From: Eubacteriales bacterium
Lineage (GTDB): Bacteria > Bacillota > Clostridia > Oscillospirales > Oscillospiraceae
Length of the DNA stretch: 64,000 nt
NCBI GenBank assembly: GCA_030533415.1
Contig: JAUNJE010000007.1
Coordinates: 1 to 64,000 of the forward strand
Reading direction: 5' to 3'
Below the pieces are notes generated by a model, which had not been told where the DNA came from, did not search any database, and saw nothing but the letters and a program-made list of their open reading frames with translations. Shown piece by piece: positions 1 to 8,206 of this stretch. Within the stretch, counting starts at the first letter, position 1. Each line of letters opens with the position of its first letter. The position numbers and the translations under genes are program-made.

Positions 1-50
1 ACAAGGGAGCCTTGGGCGCTCCCGCGCCAGAGGGTTTATCGACAGTCTGA

Positions 51-80
51 GGCGGCATCCCTTGCGGATGCCGCCCTTTT
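51..80 (+). terminator. Intrinsic terminator of an upstream gene lying outside the window
   Basis: A perfect 10-bp GC-rich stem (GGCGGCATCC with GGATGCCGCC, 5-nt loop) is followed by CTTTT. An open frame from the left edge stops with TGA at 46-48, just before the hairpin, so bases 1-48 may be the 3' end of a plus-strand gene. That fragment is too short to identify. Confidence 0.75.
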
Positions 81-173
81 CCGTAAAGGGGAGATGGACC
101 GGTATTGTGATTTGGGTGAGGATGTGCTACAATTTCCGCATGAATAAATGGAACGTGAGGAAGGTGCGAAATT

Positions 174-620
174 ATGATAAAGGTGATGTCAATTGCGGAT
201 TATCCCGCCTTGTTTTCGCTGTGGAAAAGCACACCGAATATGGGACTGCGCAGTTTGGATGACTCCCAAGAGGGAATTTCCCTTTTCCTAAAAAGAAATC
301 CAAAGACCAGCTTCGTGTCATACGAAGACGATAAGCTGACCGGCGCGGTTTTATGCGGACATGATGGCAGGAGAGGGTATATTTATCATACGGTGGTTTC
401 GCCGGAATACAGGCGGCGGGGGATCGCTTCCGCCCTGGTGGAAGCGGCGGTGAACGCGCTGAAAGAAGAAGGGATCACCAGGGTGTGCCTGAATGTCATG
501 GAGCGCAATGAGCAGGGAAAATCGTTCTGGGCCAGCAGGGGCTGGGAGAAAAAGGAGTTTCTTGGGTTTTACAGCAGGCAGATAACGGATAAGGAAAATC
601 TGCCATTGTTTGAGGCATAA
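174..620 (+). CDS. GNAT-family N-acetyltransferase
   Basis: This 148-residue protein has the size and motif order of a single-domain GCN5-related acetyltransferase, which moves an acetyl group from acetyl-CoA to an amine. The acetyl-CoA loop is visible as VVSPEYRRRGIASALVEAA (about residues 75-93; R/Q-x-x-G-x-G/A type). It is followed by the typical LNVMERNEQGKSFWASRGW segment, the strand/helix that shapes the substrate site. A GAGGAAGG ribosome-binding site lies about 8 nt before the ATG. The gene stands alone between a terminator and convergent fumC. The substrate cannot be read from the sequence; a small molecule or a protein N-terminus are both possible. Confidence 0.85.
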   Translation: MIKVMSIADYPALFSLWKSTPNMGLRSLDDSQEGISLFLKRNPKTSFVSYEDDKLTGAVLCGHDGRRGYIYHTVVSPEYRRRGIASALVEAAVNALKEEGITRVCLNVMERNEQGKSFWASRGWEKKEFLGFYSRQITDKENLPLFEA

Positions 621-623
621 GGG

Positions 624-665
624 CGTATTTTCGTGATTTTCTATCTCAAAAATCACGAAAACGGC
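624..665. terminator. Bidirectional terminator between the acetyltransferase and fumC
   Basis: CGTATTTTCGTGATTTT and AAAATCACGAAAACG form an inverted repeat (about 627-640 with 648-661). U-rich tracts on both sides suit two converging genes. Confidence 0.7.
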
Positions 666-706
666 AGCGCCGTCTGGCGGTGTCTTCTTTATAAAAAGGA
701 ATAGTA

Positions 707-2083
707 TCAGACCATTTGCTCCGGGTGGAACACCTCATCAAACTGCTGGGCAGTCAAAAAACCCAGGCAGACACAGGCTTCTTTTAGAGAGATGTTTTCC
801 TGATAGGCTTTTTTCGCGGTTTTTGCCGCGTTTTCATAGCCGATGTAGGGATTCAGCGCGGTGACCAGCATGAGGGAATTGTGCAGGTTCCCCTCCATCT
901 TCTCCCGGTTGGCCCGGATGCCGGTGACGCAGTGGTCGTGGAAGGACAGCATGGCTTCCGAGAGGAGCCGGGCGGATTGCAGGAAATTATAGATCAGCAC
1001 CGGCATGAAAACATTCAGCTGGAAATTGCCCTGGCTGGCGGCAAGGCCTACAGCGGTGTCGTTGCCTATGACCTGTACGGCCACCATGGTGACGGCTTCA
1101 CACTGGGTGGGGTTGACCTTGCCGGGCATAATGGAGGAACCTGGCTCATTTTCGGGAATGGTGATCTCTCCAAGGCCCAGCCGGGGGCCGGAGGCCAGCC
1201 AGCGGATGTCGTTGGCGATCTTCATCAGGTCACAGGCCAGCGCCTTCAAGGCACCGTGGGCGAATACCAGTTCGTCCTTGGAGGTCAGGGCGTGGAATTT
1301 ATTGGGGGCGGTGACGAAGGTCTTTCCCGTCAGCTGGGAAACGGCGGCGGCAACGGCGGCGTCGAAGCCCTTCGGCGCATTCAGCCCGGTGCCTACGGCG
1401 GTGCCGCCCAGGGCCAGCTCCTTCAGCCCCGGCAGGGCGCGCTCCAACAGCTCCTTGTCCCGGACAAGAGAGGTGCGCCAGCCGGATATTTCCTGAGAAA
1501 AGGCGATGGGTGTGGCATCCTGGAGATGGGTACGGCCAGATTTGACAATACCGGCGTTTTCTCTTTCCAGCCTTGCAAAGGCGGCGGTCAGAACGTCAAT
1601 GGCAGGGATGACGCGGTCCTCAATGGCGCACACCGCCGCAATGTGCATGGCGGTGGGAAAGGTGTCGTTGGAGGACTGGGACATGTTGATATCGTCGTTG
1701 GGGTGCAGCAGCTTTTGGCCTGCAAGCTCGTTGCCGCGGTTGGCAATGACCTCGTTGGCGTTCATGTTGGACTGGGTGCCGGAGCCGGTCTGCCAGACCA
1801 CCAGGGGGAAATGGGCGGACAGGGTACCGTCAATCACTTCGTCACAGGCGGCGCAGATGGCGGACGTTTTTTCCCCGGTCATTTTTTCGGGCCGCAGGGC
1901 GTGGTTTGCCATGGCGGCGGCTTTTTTCAGGATGCCGAAGGCATGGATGATTTCCCGGGGCATGGTCTCCAATCCCACGCCGATGGGGAAATTCTCCACA
2001 CTGCGCTGGGTTTGGGCACCCCAGTACCTGTCGGCAGGCACCTGGACCTGTCCCATGGAGTCGTGTTCAATGCGGTATTTCAT
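707..2083 (-). CDS. fumC: Class II fumarate hydratase
   Basis: Fumarase of the heat-stable, iron-independent class II, interconverting fumarate and L-malate. The 458-residue protein has the family's usual length. It carries the superfamily signature [11 protein letters not shown], including the flexible SS loop whose serine is the catalytic base. Near the N-terminus are the substrate-binding segments [12 protein letters not shown] and SSNDTFPT, and later [10 protein letters not shown]. The start at 2083 is chosen over an upstream ATG at 2140 for two reasons. A GGAGG site sits 7 nt before it, and the alternative start would fall inside the -35 element of the promoter at 2112-2140. The gene is monocistronic and faces the acetyltransferase across a shared terminator. 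Confidence 0.96.
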   Translation of the reverse strand: MKYRIEHDSMGQVQVPADRYWGAQTQRSVENFPIGVGLETMPREIIHAFGILKKAAAMANHALRPEKMTGEKTSAICAACDEVIDGTLSAHFPLVVWQTGSGTQSNMNANEVIANRGNELAGQKLLHPNDDINMSQSSNDTFPTAMHIAAVCAIEDRVIPAIDVLTAAFARLERENAGIVKSGRTHLQDATPIAFSQEISGWRTSLVRDKELLERALPGLKELALGGTAVGTGLNAPKGFDAAVAAAVSQLTGKTFVTAPNKFHALTSKDELVFAHGALKALACDLMKIANDIRWLASGPRLGLGEITIPENEPGSSIMPGKVNPTQCEAVTMVAVQVIGNDTAVGLAASQGNFQLNVFMPVLIYNFLQSARLLSEAMLSFHDHCVTGIRANREKMEGNLHNSLMLVTALNPYIGYENAAKTAKKAYQENISLKEACVCLGFLTAQQFDEVFHPEQMV

Positions 2084-2111
2084 TTTGTGACCTCCGCTTG
2101 TTTTTTTGTTC

Positions 2112-2140
2112 ATGATAGCAAGAGAAAATGTGCTTGTCAA
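2112..2140 (-). promoter_or_regulatory. fumC sigma-A promoter
   Basis: On the minus strand TTGACA (2135-2140), a 17-nt spacer and TATCAT (2112-2117) give a near-consensus promoter about 30 nt upstream of the fumC start. Confidence 0.8.
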
Positions 2141-2256
2141 GCTTCGGGCGGGGGGCGCTGGCGGGGAAAATTCATAAACTGTTTACGTCATGCCTACTTT
2201 TCCTTTCTGGCGGAATGTGGTAAGATACAGGTGATCCATATACGGGAGGAAAACAG

Positions 2257-2886
2257 ATGGGAAAGTGTGTCATTTTCTGTTCGGCGGAGTTCGACGCCCT
2301 TGTGCAGCCGCTGGCGGCGGAGGATTTTGTCATTGCCGCGGACGGCGGTCTGCGCCATACGGAAAAGCTGGGAGTGGTTCCTAACGAGATCCTGGGGGAT
2401 TTCGATTCTCTGGGCTTTACCCCGGAGGGGGCCAACGTTTTTCCCGTGGAAAAGGACGATACCGATTCCATGCTGGCTGTCCGCCGGGGCCTTGCCCTGG
2501 GCTATCGAGAATTTCTGCTTTACGGAAGCGTGGATGGCCCGAGGCTGGACCATACGGTTGCCAATTTTCAAACGCTGCAATTTCTTTCCGACCACGGGGC
2601 CGTTGGATACCTCATTGGCAGGGACACGATCATTACCGTGGTGAAAAACGGCTCCGTTGCTTTCCCTGCCGAAAGCAGGGGCATCCTTTCCGTTTTCTGC
2701 ATGGGACCGGATGCCCGGGGCGTGACGGAACGGGGACTGTACTATGCTTTAGAGGATGCGGTGCTGACCAGCGGTTTTCCGCTGGGCGCCAGCAACCATT
2801 TTACGGGCCGGGAGGCGGAGGTTTCCGTGAAAAACGGGAGCCTGCTGCTTTTGTGGGACAGAAGAAACGGCTTTCCCTCCCGGTGA
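2257..2886 (+). CDS. thiN: Thiamine pyrophosphokinase (thiamine diphosphokinase)
   Basis: Transfers pyrophosphate from ATP to thiamine to make TPP, the last step of salvage. The 209-residue protein matches the family length. N-terminal hallmarks are AADGGLRH (about residues 27-34) and NEILGDFDSLG (about 43-53), the acidic metal/ATP site. YGSVDGPRLDHTVANF (about 88-103) carries the conserved G-x-R-x-D-H segment. A thiamine-binding C-terminal half follows (SNHFTGREAEVSVKNG). A GGGAGG site precedes the ATG. No TPP riboswitch is visible in front of it, unlike thiT at 32 kb, which probably supplies the thiamine. A P-type ATPase gene follows about 50 nt later. Confidence 0.93.
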   Translation: MGKCVIFCSAEFDALVQPLAAEDFVIAADGGLRHTEKLGVVPNEILGDFDSLGFTPEGANVFPVEKDDTDSMLAVRRGLALGYREFLLYGSVDGPRLDHTVANFQTLQFLSDHGAVGYLIGRDTIITVVKNGSVAFPAESRGILSVFCMGPDARGVTERGLYYALEDAVLTSGFPLGASNHFTGREAEVSVKNGSLLLLWDRRNGFPSR

Positions 2887-2934
2887 CCTTTGCCGAAGGA
2901 CCGGACAGAACAGAGAAACAGGAGGCACCCTTCC

Positions 2935-5319
2935 ATGGAATACAAAGATACCATTCCGGAACAATTCATCCACCCCGACGAAGGGCTGACCTCTGACCAG
3001 GCGGCCCAGCGCCCGGCGGCGGGTACTGTAAAAAATACCGGGAAAACCGAAAAGGAAATCATTCTCACCCACTGCTTCACCTTCTTCAACCTGGTTTTTG
3101 TGATTTTGGCGGTGATGCTGGTCATCGGCCGTTCCACGGTGATGAACATGGGATTTCTGCTGGTGGCGGCCATCAATACCGTCATTGGCATTATCCAGGA
3201 GATTCGGGCCAAGCGGGCGGTGGACGCGCTGACGCTGGTGGCGGAGCGGCCGGTAAAGATTGTCCGGGATGGGAAACTCCAGGAGGTTCCCCCGGAGCAG
3301 ATCGTCCGGGATGATATTGCCGAATTTGCCCAGGGAGACACCATCTGCGCCGATGGCATCGTCCGCAGCGGAGAACTGTGGCTGGATGAATCCCTGATTA
3401 CCGGCGAGGCGGATGCCGTTGCCAGGGAGGAAGGGGACAGCATCCGGTCTGGAAGCGTCGTTCTGGCGGGCCGGGGCCGGGTGCAGCTGACCGCGGTGGG
3501 AGCGGAATCCTTCGCCGCCGGGCTTTCCCAGGAGGCGAAGCAGAATCCCAAGGCCCGGAAATCCGAAATGATGCGCTCTTTGGACAGGCTGATCCTGGTG
3601 GTGGGCATTGCCCTGGTGCCGGTGGGGCTGATTTTGTTCCATCAGGAGTATTTTGTGCTGCAGTTGGGCCTGCGGGACAGTGTGGAGGGCACCGTGGCGG
3701 CTCTGGTGGGAATGATCCCCGAGGGGCTGTATTTGCTGACCTCCATTGCCATGGCGGCGTCCGCTTTGAAGCTGAGCAAAAATAAGGTCCTGGTGCAGGA
3801 TATGAACTGCATTGAGAGCCTTGCGCGGGTGGATGTGCTCTGCGTGGACAAAACCGGTACCATCACCGAGCCGGACATGGAGGTGGAAAACCTGGTTCCC
3901 CTATCCGGGGATGGGCCGGAGTACCTGGAAGCTGTGCTCAATGCCATGTACGGCGGTGTGGAGCCGGACAACGCCACGGCCCGTGCCATTGGGGAGCTGT
4001 TTTGTGAGGACAGCGGCTGGGTGGAGACCAAGCGTGTCCCCTTCTCCCCGGATACCAAGTGGAGCGCGGCGGTGTTTGAAAATCAGGGGGCGTTCCTGGT
4101 GGGCGCGCCGGAATTTATTCTGGGCAGCCGCATCGGGGAATACCGGACGGATATCGACAGCTGGACCGCCAAGGGAAGCCGGGTCCTGCTGGTGGCGGCC
4201 TACGATGGCGACCCCATCCCTGGGGAGCTGGACGAGAGTGCGGTAATGCCCTTGGCGCTGGTGATCCTGGCCAGCCGTATCCGGGAACAGGCAAAGGATA
4301 CTTTCGCCTATTTCGCGGAGCAGGGCGTCTCCGTCCGGGTCATTTCCGGCGACGATCCCCGGACGGTCAGCCAGATCGCCCTCCGGGCGGGAATCCCGGG
4401 GGCGGAAAGCTATGTCGATGCCACGGCCTTGGAAACCGACGATGATTATGCCCAGGCGGTGCGGGAAACCGTGGTGTTCGGGCGGGTGACCCCGGAACAG
4501 AAGCGGAAGCTTGTTGCGGCCCTTCAGGCCCAGGGGCATACCGTGGCCATGACCGGCGACGGCGTTAACGATTTGCTTGCCATGAAGCAGTCCGACTGCT
4601 CTATCGCCATGGCGTCGGGAGCACAGGCCGCCAGCCAGTTGGCAAGCCTGGTGCTGCTGGAATCCGACTTTGCCGCTATGCCCGGCATCGTGGCGGAGGG
4701 GCGCCGGGTCATCAACAACATTCAGCGGGCGGCCACCCTGTTCCTGGTCAAAAATATCTTCTCGTTGTTTCTGTCCGTCATTTCCCTCTTTACCGGCTGG
4801 CCCTATCCGCTGCAGCCCATGCACCTGACGGTGATCTCCGCCCTGACCATCGGGATCCCCTCTTTCTTCCTGGCTATGGAGCCGAACTACGACCGGGTGA
4901 AGGGGCATTTCCTTCGGGGCGTTCTGCGCCGGGCTTTCCCGGGAGGCCTTACCAACATTTTTGCGGTGCTGGTGTGTCAGGCTTTTATGGATGTTTTCGA
5001 ACTGCCTGCCGATCCCATTGCCACGGTCTGCGCCGGGATTTTGGCGGTGGTGGGAATGATGGTGCTGTTTCAGGTGTGTAAGCCCTTCGGCCTGTTTCGG
5101 AAGGCCGTCTGGACAGCCATGCTGGTGGGACTGGTTGTTGTGTTTACCTGTCTGGGTGAGGTTTTTGAACTGGGGGCGGGCACCATCCAGACCAAGCTGG
5201 TCATGCTTACCCTACTGCTGATGACGCCCACGGTGTTCTTCACCATACAAGGGCTGTTCGATTGGGGCGAGAGGCTGTATGGGAAGCTTCTGGAAAAGCT
5301 GAAAAAAGAACCGCGGTGA
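2935..5319 (+). CDS. Cation-transporting P-type ATPase (HAD-IC, CtpE/Ca2+-ATPase-like)
   Basis: A 794-residue P-type ATPase without an N-terminal heavy-metal-binding domain. In order it has an actuator loop with TGEA (in WLDESLITGEADAV), the M4 motif MIPEGLYLL, the phosphorylation site CVDKTGTIT, and the hinge MTGDGVNDLLAMKQSD, followed by C-terminal membrane helices. The PEGL M4 motif and the following LSKNKVLVQDMNCIESLARVD region resemble the mycobacterial CtpE / pneumococcal CaxP branch, so Ca2+ export is the best guess, although Mg2+ or other divalent ions cannot be excluded. The ATG at 2935 is preferred over a TTG at 2890 because AGGAGG (2920-2925) lies 9 nt before it. The next gene begins 4 nt after the stop. 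Confidence 0.88.
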   Translation: MEYKDTIPEQFIHPDEGLTSDQAAQRPAAGTVKNTGKTEKEIILTHCFTFFNLVFVILAVMLVIGRSTVMNMGFLLVAAINTVIGIIQEIRAKRAVDALTLVAERPVKIVRDGKLQEVPPEQIVRDDIAEFAQGDTICADGIVRSGELWLDESLITGEADAVAREEGDSIRSGSVVLAGRGRVQLTAVGAESFAAGLSQEAKQNPKARKSEMMRSLDRLILVVGIALVPVGLILFHQEYFVLQLGLRDSVEGTVAALVGMIPEGLYLLTSIAMAASALKLSKNKVLVQDMNCIESLARVDVLCVDKTGTITEPDMEVENLVPLSGDGPEYLEAVLNAMYGGVEPDNATARAIGELFCEDSGWVETKRVPFSPDTKWSAAVFENQGAFLVGAPEFILGSRIGEYRTDIDSWTAKGSRVLLVAAYDGDPIPGELDESAVMPLALVILASRIREQAKDTFAYFAEQGVSVRVISGDDPRTVSQIALRAGIPGAESYVDATALETDDDYAQAVRETVVFGRVTPEQKRKLVAALQAQGHTVAMTGDGVNDLLAMKQSDCSIAMASGAQAASQLASLVLLESDFAAMPGIVAEGRRVINNIQRAATLFLVKNIFSLFLSVISLFTGWPYPLQPMHLTVISALTIGIPSFFLAMEPNYDRVKGHFLRGVLRRAFPGGLTNIFAVLVCQAFMDVFELPADPIATVCAGILAVVGMMVLFQVCKPFGLFRKAVWTAMLVGLVVVFTCLGEVFELGAGTIQTKLVMLTLLLMTPTVFFTIQGLFDWGERLYGKLLEKLKKEPR

Positions 5320-5323
5320 TGTT

Positions 5324-6688
5324 ATGTTAACCTACGAGCTGAAAAAATCTCCGGGCGTTCCCCTATACGAGGCGCTGTACCGCTGCATTCGGGGGGATAT
5401 CCTTTCCGGTGCCTTAAAGCCCGGTGAAAAGCTTCCCTCCAAGCGGGCTTTGGCCGAGAATTTGGAGGTCAGCAAAATCACCGTGGAGGCCGCTTACAAC
5501 CAGCTGCTTTCCGAGGGCTATATCCGCTCCCAGGAAAAAGTGGGGTATTTTGTGGAGAAGGTGGAGCACCGCCCCCAGTCCCAGCCCGGCGTTTTGCCCC
5601 GGGAGGGGGAACCGCCCCGGGAATGCCTGCTGGATCTGACGGCCAACGGCACGGAGCAGTTTCCCTTCTCCGTATGGAGCCGCCTTCAGCGGGAGGTCAT
5701 GCTGGACTACGGGGAAAAGCTGCTGCTGCCCTTGCCGAACCAGGGCATCCCGGAGCTTCGGGCGGCTATCGCGGACCACCTTGCCGGGTTCCGGGGGATG
5801 CACGTGGAGCCGGAAAATATCCTCATCGGCGCGGGAACGGACTTTTTATACAACCTGCTGATCCAGCTCCTGGGCCGGGAAAAAATCTACGCCGTAGAGG
5901 AGCCTGGGTATGACAAGATCCGCAGGATCTATGCCGCCGGCGGCGTCCGCTGCGTCAGCGCGCCGATGGACGGGCGGGGTGTCATCCCCGACAGCCTGGA
6001 AAATGCCGACGTGCTCCATTTTTCACCCTCCCACCATTTCCCCACAGGGCTGGTCACGCCTGTCAGCCGCCGGATGGAACTGCTGAATTGGGCCAGAGGG
6101 GATAAGTGGATCATCGAGGACGACTACGACAGTGAGTTCCGCTTCGATGCCCATCCGAAGCCCGCCATGCAGTCCCTGGACGGAAGCGGCCGGGTCATCT
6201 ACATGAACACCTTTTCCAAAAGCCTGGCCCCCTCCATCCGAATCAGCTACATGGTGCTTCCCCGAAGCCTGATGGAACAGTTTCAGCGGGACCTGGGCTT
6301 TTACAGCTGTACGGTGCCCAGCTTTGAGCAGTACACCCTGGCAAGGTTCCTGAGCCGTGGGTATTTTGAAAAGCACATCAACAGAATGCGCAAATTCTAT
6401 AAAAACCGGCGCAATGCCGTGATCTCCCTTCTGGAAAACTGTTCCGTTTCCCAGCGGCTGACGATTTTGGAGCAGGACGCGGGGCTGCATTTCCTGTTAA
6501 AGGCGGATACGCGGCTTTCGGACCGGGAGCTTACCGGACGGCTGGAAAAGGCGGGCATCCGGGTAAAGGCCCTGAGCGAATACTACCATGACAGCGATGA
6601 GGACCGGCACTGCCTGGTGGTGAACTACTCCGGCCTGAAGGAAGAACAGCTGCAAAAAGCGTTGGCAGAATTTGGCAATATTATGTAA
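5324..6688 (+). CDS. MocR/PdxR-type regulator (GntR HTH fused to aminotransferase fold)
   Basis: A 454-residue fusion. Residues 1-75 are a GntR winged helix (LPSKRALAENLEVSKITVEAAYNQL). The rest is a class I aminotransferase fold with a conserved PLP-binding lysine (K299 in NTFSKSLAPSIRISY) and the EDDYDSEFRF segment. Proteins of this type bind DNA and use PLP or an aminotransferase-like ligand as effector. It starts 4 nt after the P-type ATPase stop with no good ribosome-binding site of its own, suggesting translational coupling. No pyridoxine, GABA or taurine genes are adjacent, so its target is unclear; the ATPase operon itself or the downstream gene are candidates. Confidence 0.9.
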   Translation: MLTYELKKSPGVPLYEALYRCIRGDILSGALKPGEKLPSKRALAENLEVSKITVEAAYNQLLSEGYIRSQEKVGYFVEKVEHRPQSQPGVLPREGEPPRECLLDLTANGTEQFPFSVWSRLQREVMLDYGEKLLLPLPNQGIPELRAAIADHLAGFRGMHVEPENILIGAGTDFLYNLLIQLLGREKIYAVEEPGYDKIRRIYAAGGVRCVSAPMDGRGVIPDSLENADVLHFSPSHHFPTGLVTPVSRRMELLNWARGDKWIIEDDYDSEFRFDAHPKPAMQSLDGSGRVIYMNTFSKSLAPSIRISYMVLPRSLMEQFQRDLGFYSCTVPSFEQYTLARFLSRGYFEKHINRMRKFYKNRRNAVISLLENCSVSQRLTILEQDAGLHFLLKADTRLSDRELTGRLEKAGIRVKALSEYYHDSDEDRHCLVVNYSGLKEEQLQKALAEFGNIM

Positions 6689-6717
6689 ACAAATTTCCCT
6701 TGCTGGGCATATTTTCC

Positions 6718-6746
6718 TTGCCTTTTCCCCTGGGGAAAGCTATAAT
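6718..6746 (+). promoter_or_regulatory. Promoter of the ADP-ribosylglycohydrolase-like gene
   Basis: TTGCCT (6718-6723), a 17-nt spacer and a consensus TATAAT (6741-6746) lie 72 nt before the start codon. The gene can therefore be expressed separately from the MocR gene. Confidence 0.7.
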
Positions 6747-6817
6747 GAAAGCAGTATATTTTGCCCGCTAAGGCGCGGGCCGGTATTTTTGTACACCTTG
6801 GGAAGGAGGGGACAGAC

Positions 6818-7918
6818 ATGGCCTTACAGCAATCGTCCTATCGGGGGTGCCTGCTGGGGATGGCGGTGGGCGACGCCATGGGCTACACCGTGGACAACCG
6901 CAGCTGGCAGGAGATTCAGGAGGATTACGGCCCCCATGGCCTGCTGGGCTATGATTTGGTCAACGGCTATGCCGACGTCACCTCCTACACCCAGCTGGCG
7001 GCATTTACCTGCAACGGCCTGCTTTTTGGCCTGACCCGGGGACAGATGATGGGCAAAATGGCGCCCTTTATCAAATATATCGAATTGAGCAGCCGGGAAT
7101 GGGCAGTATCCCAGCGCCCCTGGGGCCGCCCTATGCGGACCCATTGCTGGCTCCTGCGGAAAGCGGAGCTGTGCCGCCGGCACTGTATGGATACCCGGAT
7201 GCTGGATACCCTGAGCCGGGAGACTCTGGGTACCCTGGAGACCCCCGTCAACAACTTCCCTTCCCCCAGCGGCATTACCACGGCGATTGGTGTGGGGCTG
7301 TTTTTTGACGAGGACCGGATGGACCAGCAGGAGATCGACCGGCTGGGGGCGGAGGCTGTGGCCCTGACCCATGGCAGTCCCACGGCGTTCCTTTCCGGCG
7401 CGGTGCTGGCCCACCTCATGAGCCGCCTGCTGGACACCCCGAATGCCCCCCTGAAGCAGCTGGTGCTGGAAGCGGTGGAGGCCATGAAGGAGCAGTTTGG
7501 TCACCAGTACAGCCAGGCCTATGAGGTTTCCACCCTGGTGCGTCACGCCATTACCTATGCCGAATCACCGGGGCTGAACCAGGTGGAGGTCATGGAGCGG
7601 CTGGGCTGCGATACCGCTGCCCAGGTGCTGGCCGGGGCGGTCTATGCCTGCCTGGTCAGCAAAGGGGATTTTGACAGCGCCATGATCGCCGCCGTGAACC
7701 ACTCCGGCCGCAGCGCCGCAGTGGGCGCCATTGCGGGGGCGGTTTTGGGGATCCGCCTGGGAGAAGAGGCCCTGCCTGATTTCTATATTGAGTGCTTAGA
7801 GCCTGCGGAGGTCCTGCGGGAGCTGGCGGACGACCTGTACACCGGCTGCCCCATGGAGAGGGGCAATAAGCTGTTCGACCTGGACTGGGACTATAAGTAT
7901 CTGCACGGCGGACTGTGA
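6818..7918 (+). CDS. ADP-ribosylglycohydrolase-fold protein lacking metal ligands
   Basis: A 366-residue member of the DraG/ARH fold, whose active members remove ADP-ribose from proteins or small molecules using two Mg2+ ions. The N-terminal glycine-rich motif GCLLGMAVGDAMG (about residues 11-23) is intact. The aspartate pair that normally reads S/T-D-D-T-Q is TSYTQ (about residue 54 onward), and the C-terminal G-D-S-D-S/T motif is NHSGRSAAVGAIAG. Both halves of the dinuclear metal site are therefore substituted, which suggests a binding protein or pseudoenzyme rather than a hydrolase. The ATG at 6818 follows GAAGGAGGGG and is preferred over a TTG at 6761. Family assignment is firm; the biochemical role is unknown. 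Confidence 0.82.
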   Translation: MALQQSSYRGCLLGMAVGDAMGYTVDNRSWQEIQEDYGPHGLLGYDLVNGYADVTSYTQLAAFTCNGLLFGLTRGQMMGKMAPFIKYIELSSREWAVSQRPWGRPMRTHCWLLRKAELCRRHCMDTRMLDTLSRETLGTLETPVNNFPSPSGITTAIGVGLFFDEDRMDQQEIDRLGAEAVALTHGSPTAFLSGAVLAHLMSRLLDTPNAPLKQLVLEAVEAMKEQFGHQYSQAYEVSTLVRHAITYAESPGLNQVEVMERLGCDTAAQVLAGAVYACLVSKGDFDSAMIAAVNHSGRSAAVGAIAGAVLGIRLGEEALPDFYIECLEPAEVLRELADDLYTGCPMERGNKLFDLDWDYKYLHGGL

Positions 7919-7921
7919 TGC

Positions 7922-8155
7922 AGTTAGGAGTGAAGCGTTTAGAGTGGAGAGTGAGGAGTGAAGAGTTAGGAGTTGATTTGCTGCGCAGTGATCCTCTGAA
8001 GAAGTCAGAGAGTGTTGTGCTGTTTCGGAAATGTATCCGTATCCTCAGTTATCTGAAAAAACATTCTCTTAATTTTTCACTCTCCACTCTAAACTTACAA
8101 CTCCTCACTTCTCACTCCTAACTCCTCACTCTCCACTCTTCACTCTCCCACAAGG
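7922..8155. repeat. GGAGTTAGGAGTGA-type imperfect inverted repeat element
   Basis: The left arm (about 7926-7975) is a run of short units such as GAGTGGAGAGTGAGGAGTGAAGAGTTAGGAG. The right arm (about 8082-8150) is its reverse complement (CTCCTCACTTCTCACTCCTAACTCCTCACTC). About 100 nt of unrelated sequence lies between them. RNA of either strand could fold into a long imperfect hairpin. No credible gene lies here. Related units recur around 42.69-42.78 kb. Confidence 0.7.
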
Positions 8156-8157
8156 AA

Positions 8158-8206
8158 TAATCCCCTCCTTTGGGCATAGATTGTCCATAGGGAGGGGATT
8201 TTTTAT
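8158..8206 (+). promoter_or_regulatory. Terminator-like hairpin overlapping the Shine-Dalgarno of pdaA
   Basis: AATCCCCTCC (8159-8168) pairs perfectly with GGAGGGGATT (8191-8200), with a second inner stem TGGGCA/TGTCCA, then T6 and the ATG at 8205. The 3' arm contains the gene's only ribosome-binding site. The structure could terminate transcription or mask translation initiation. Confidence 0.6.

Noticed and set aside
881..2644. 587-codon open frame opposite fumC and into thiN
   Set aside because: It is antisense to two firmly identified genes; high GC leaves antisense frames open. The translation is Gly-rich with no motif.
7915..8121. Short open frame in the repeat array
   Set aside because: It lies entirely within the low-complexity inverted repeat and has no start signal.
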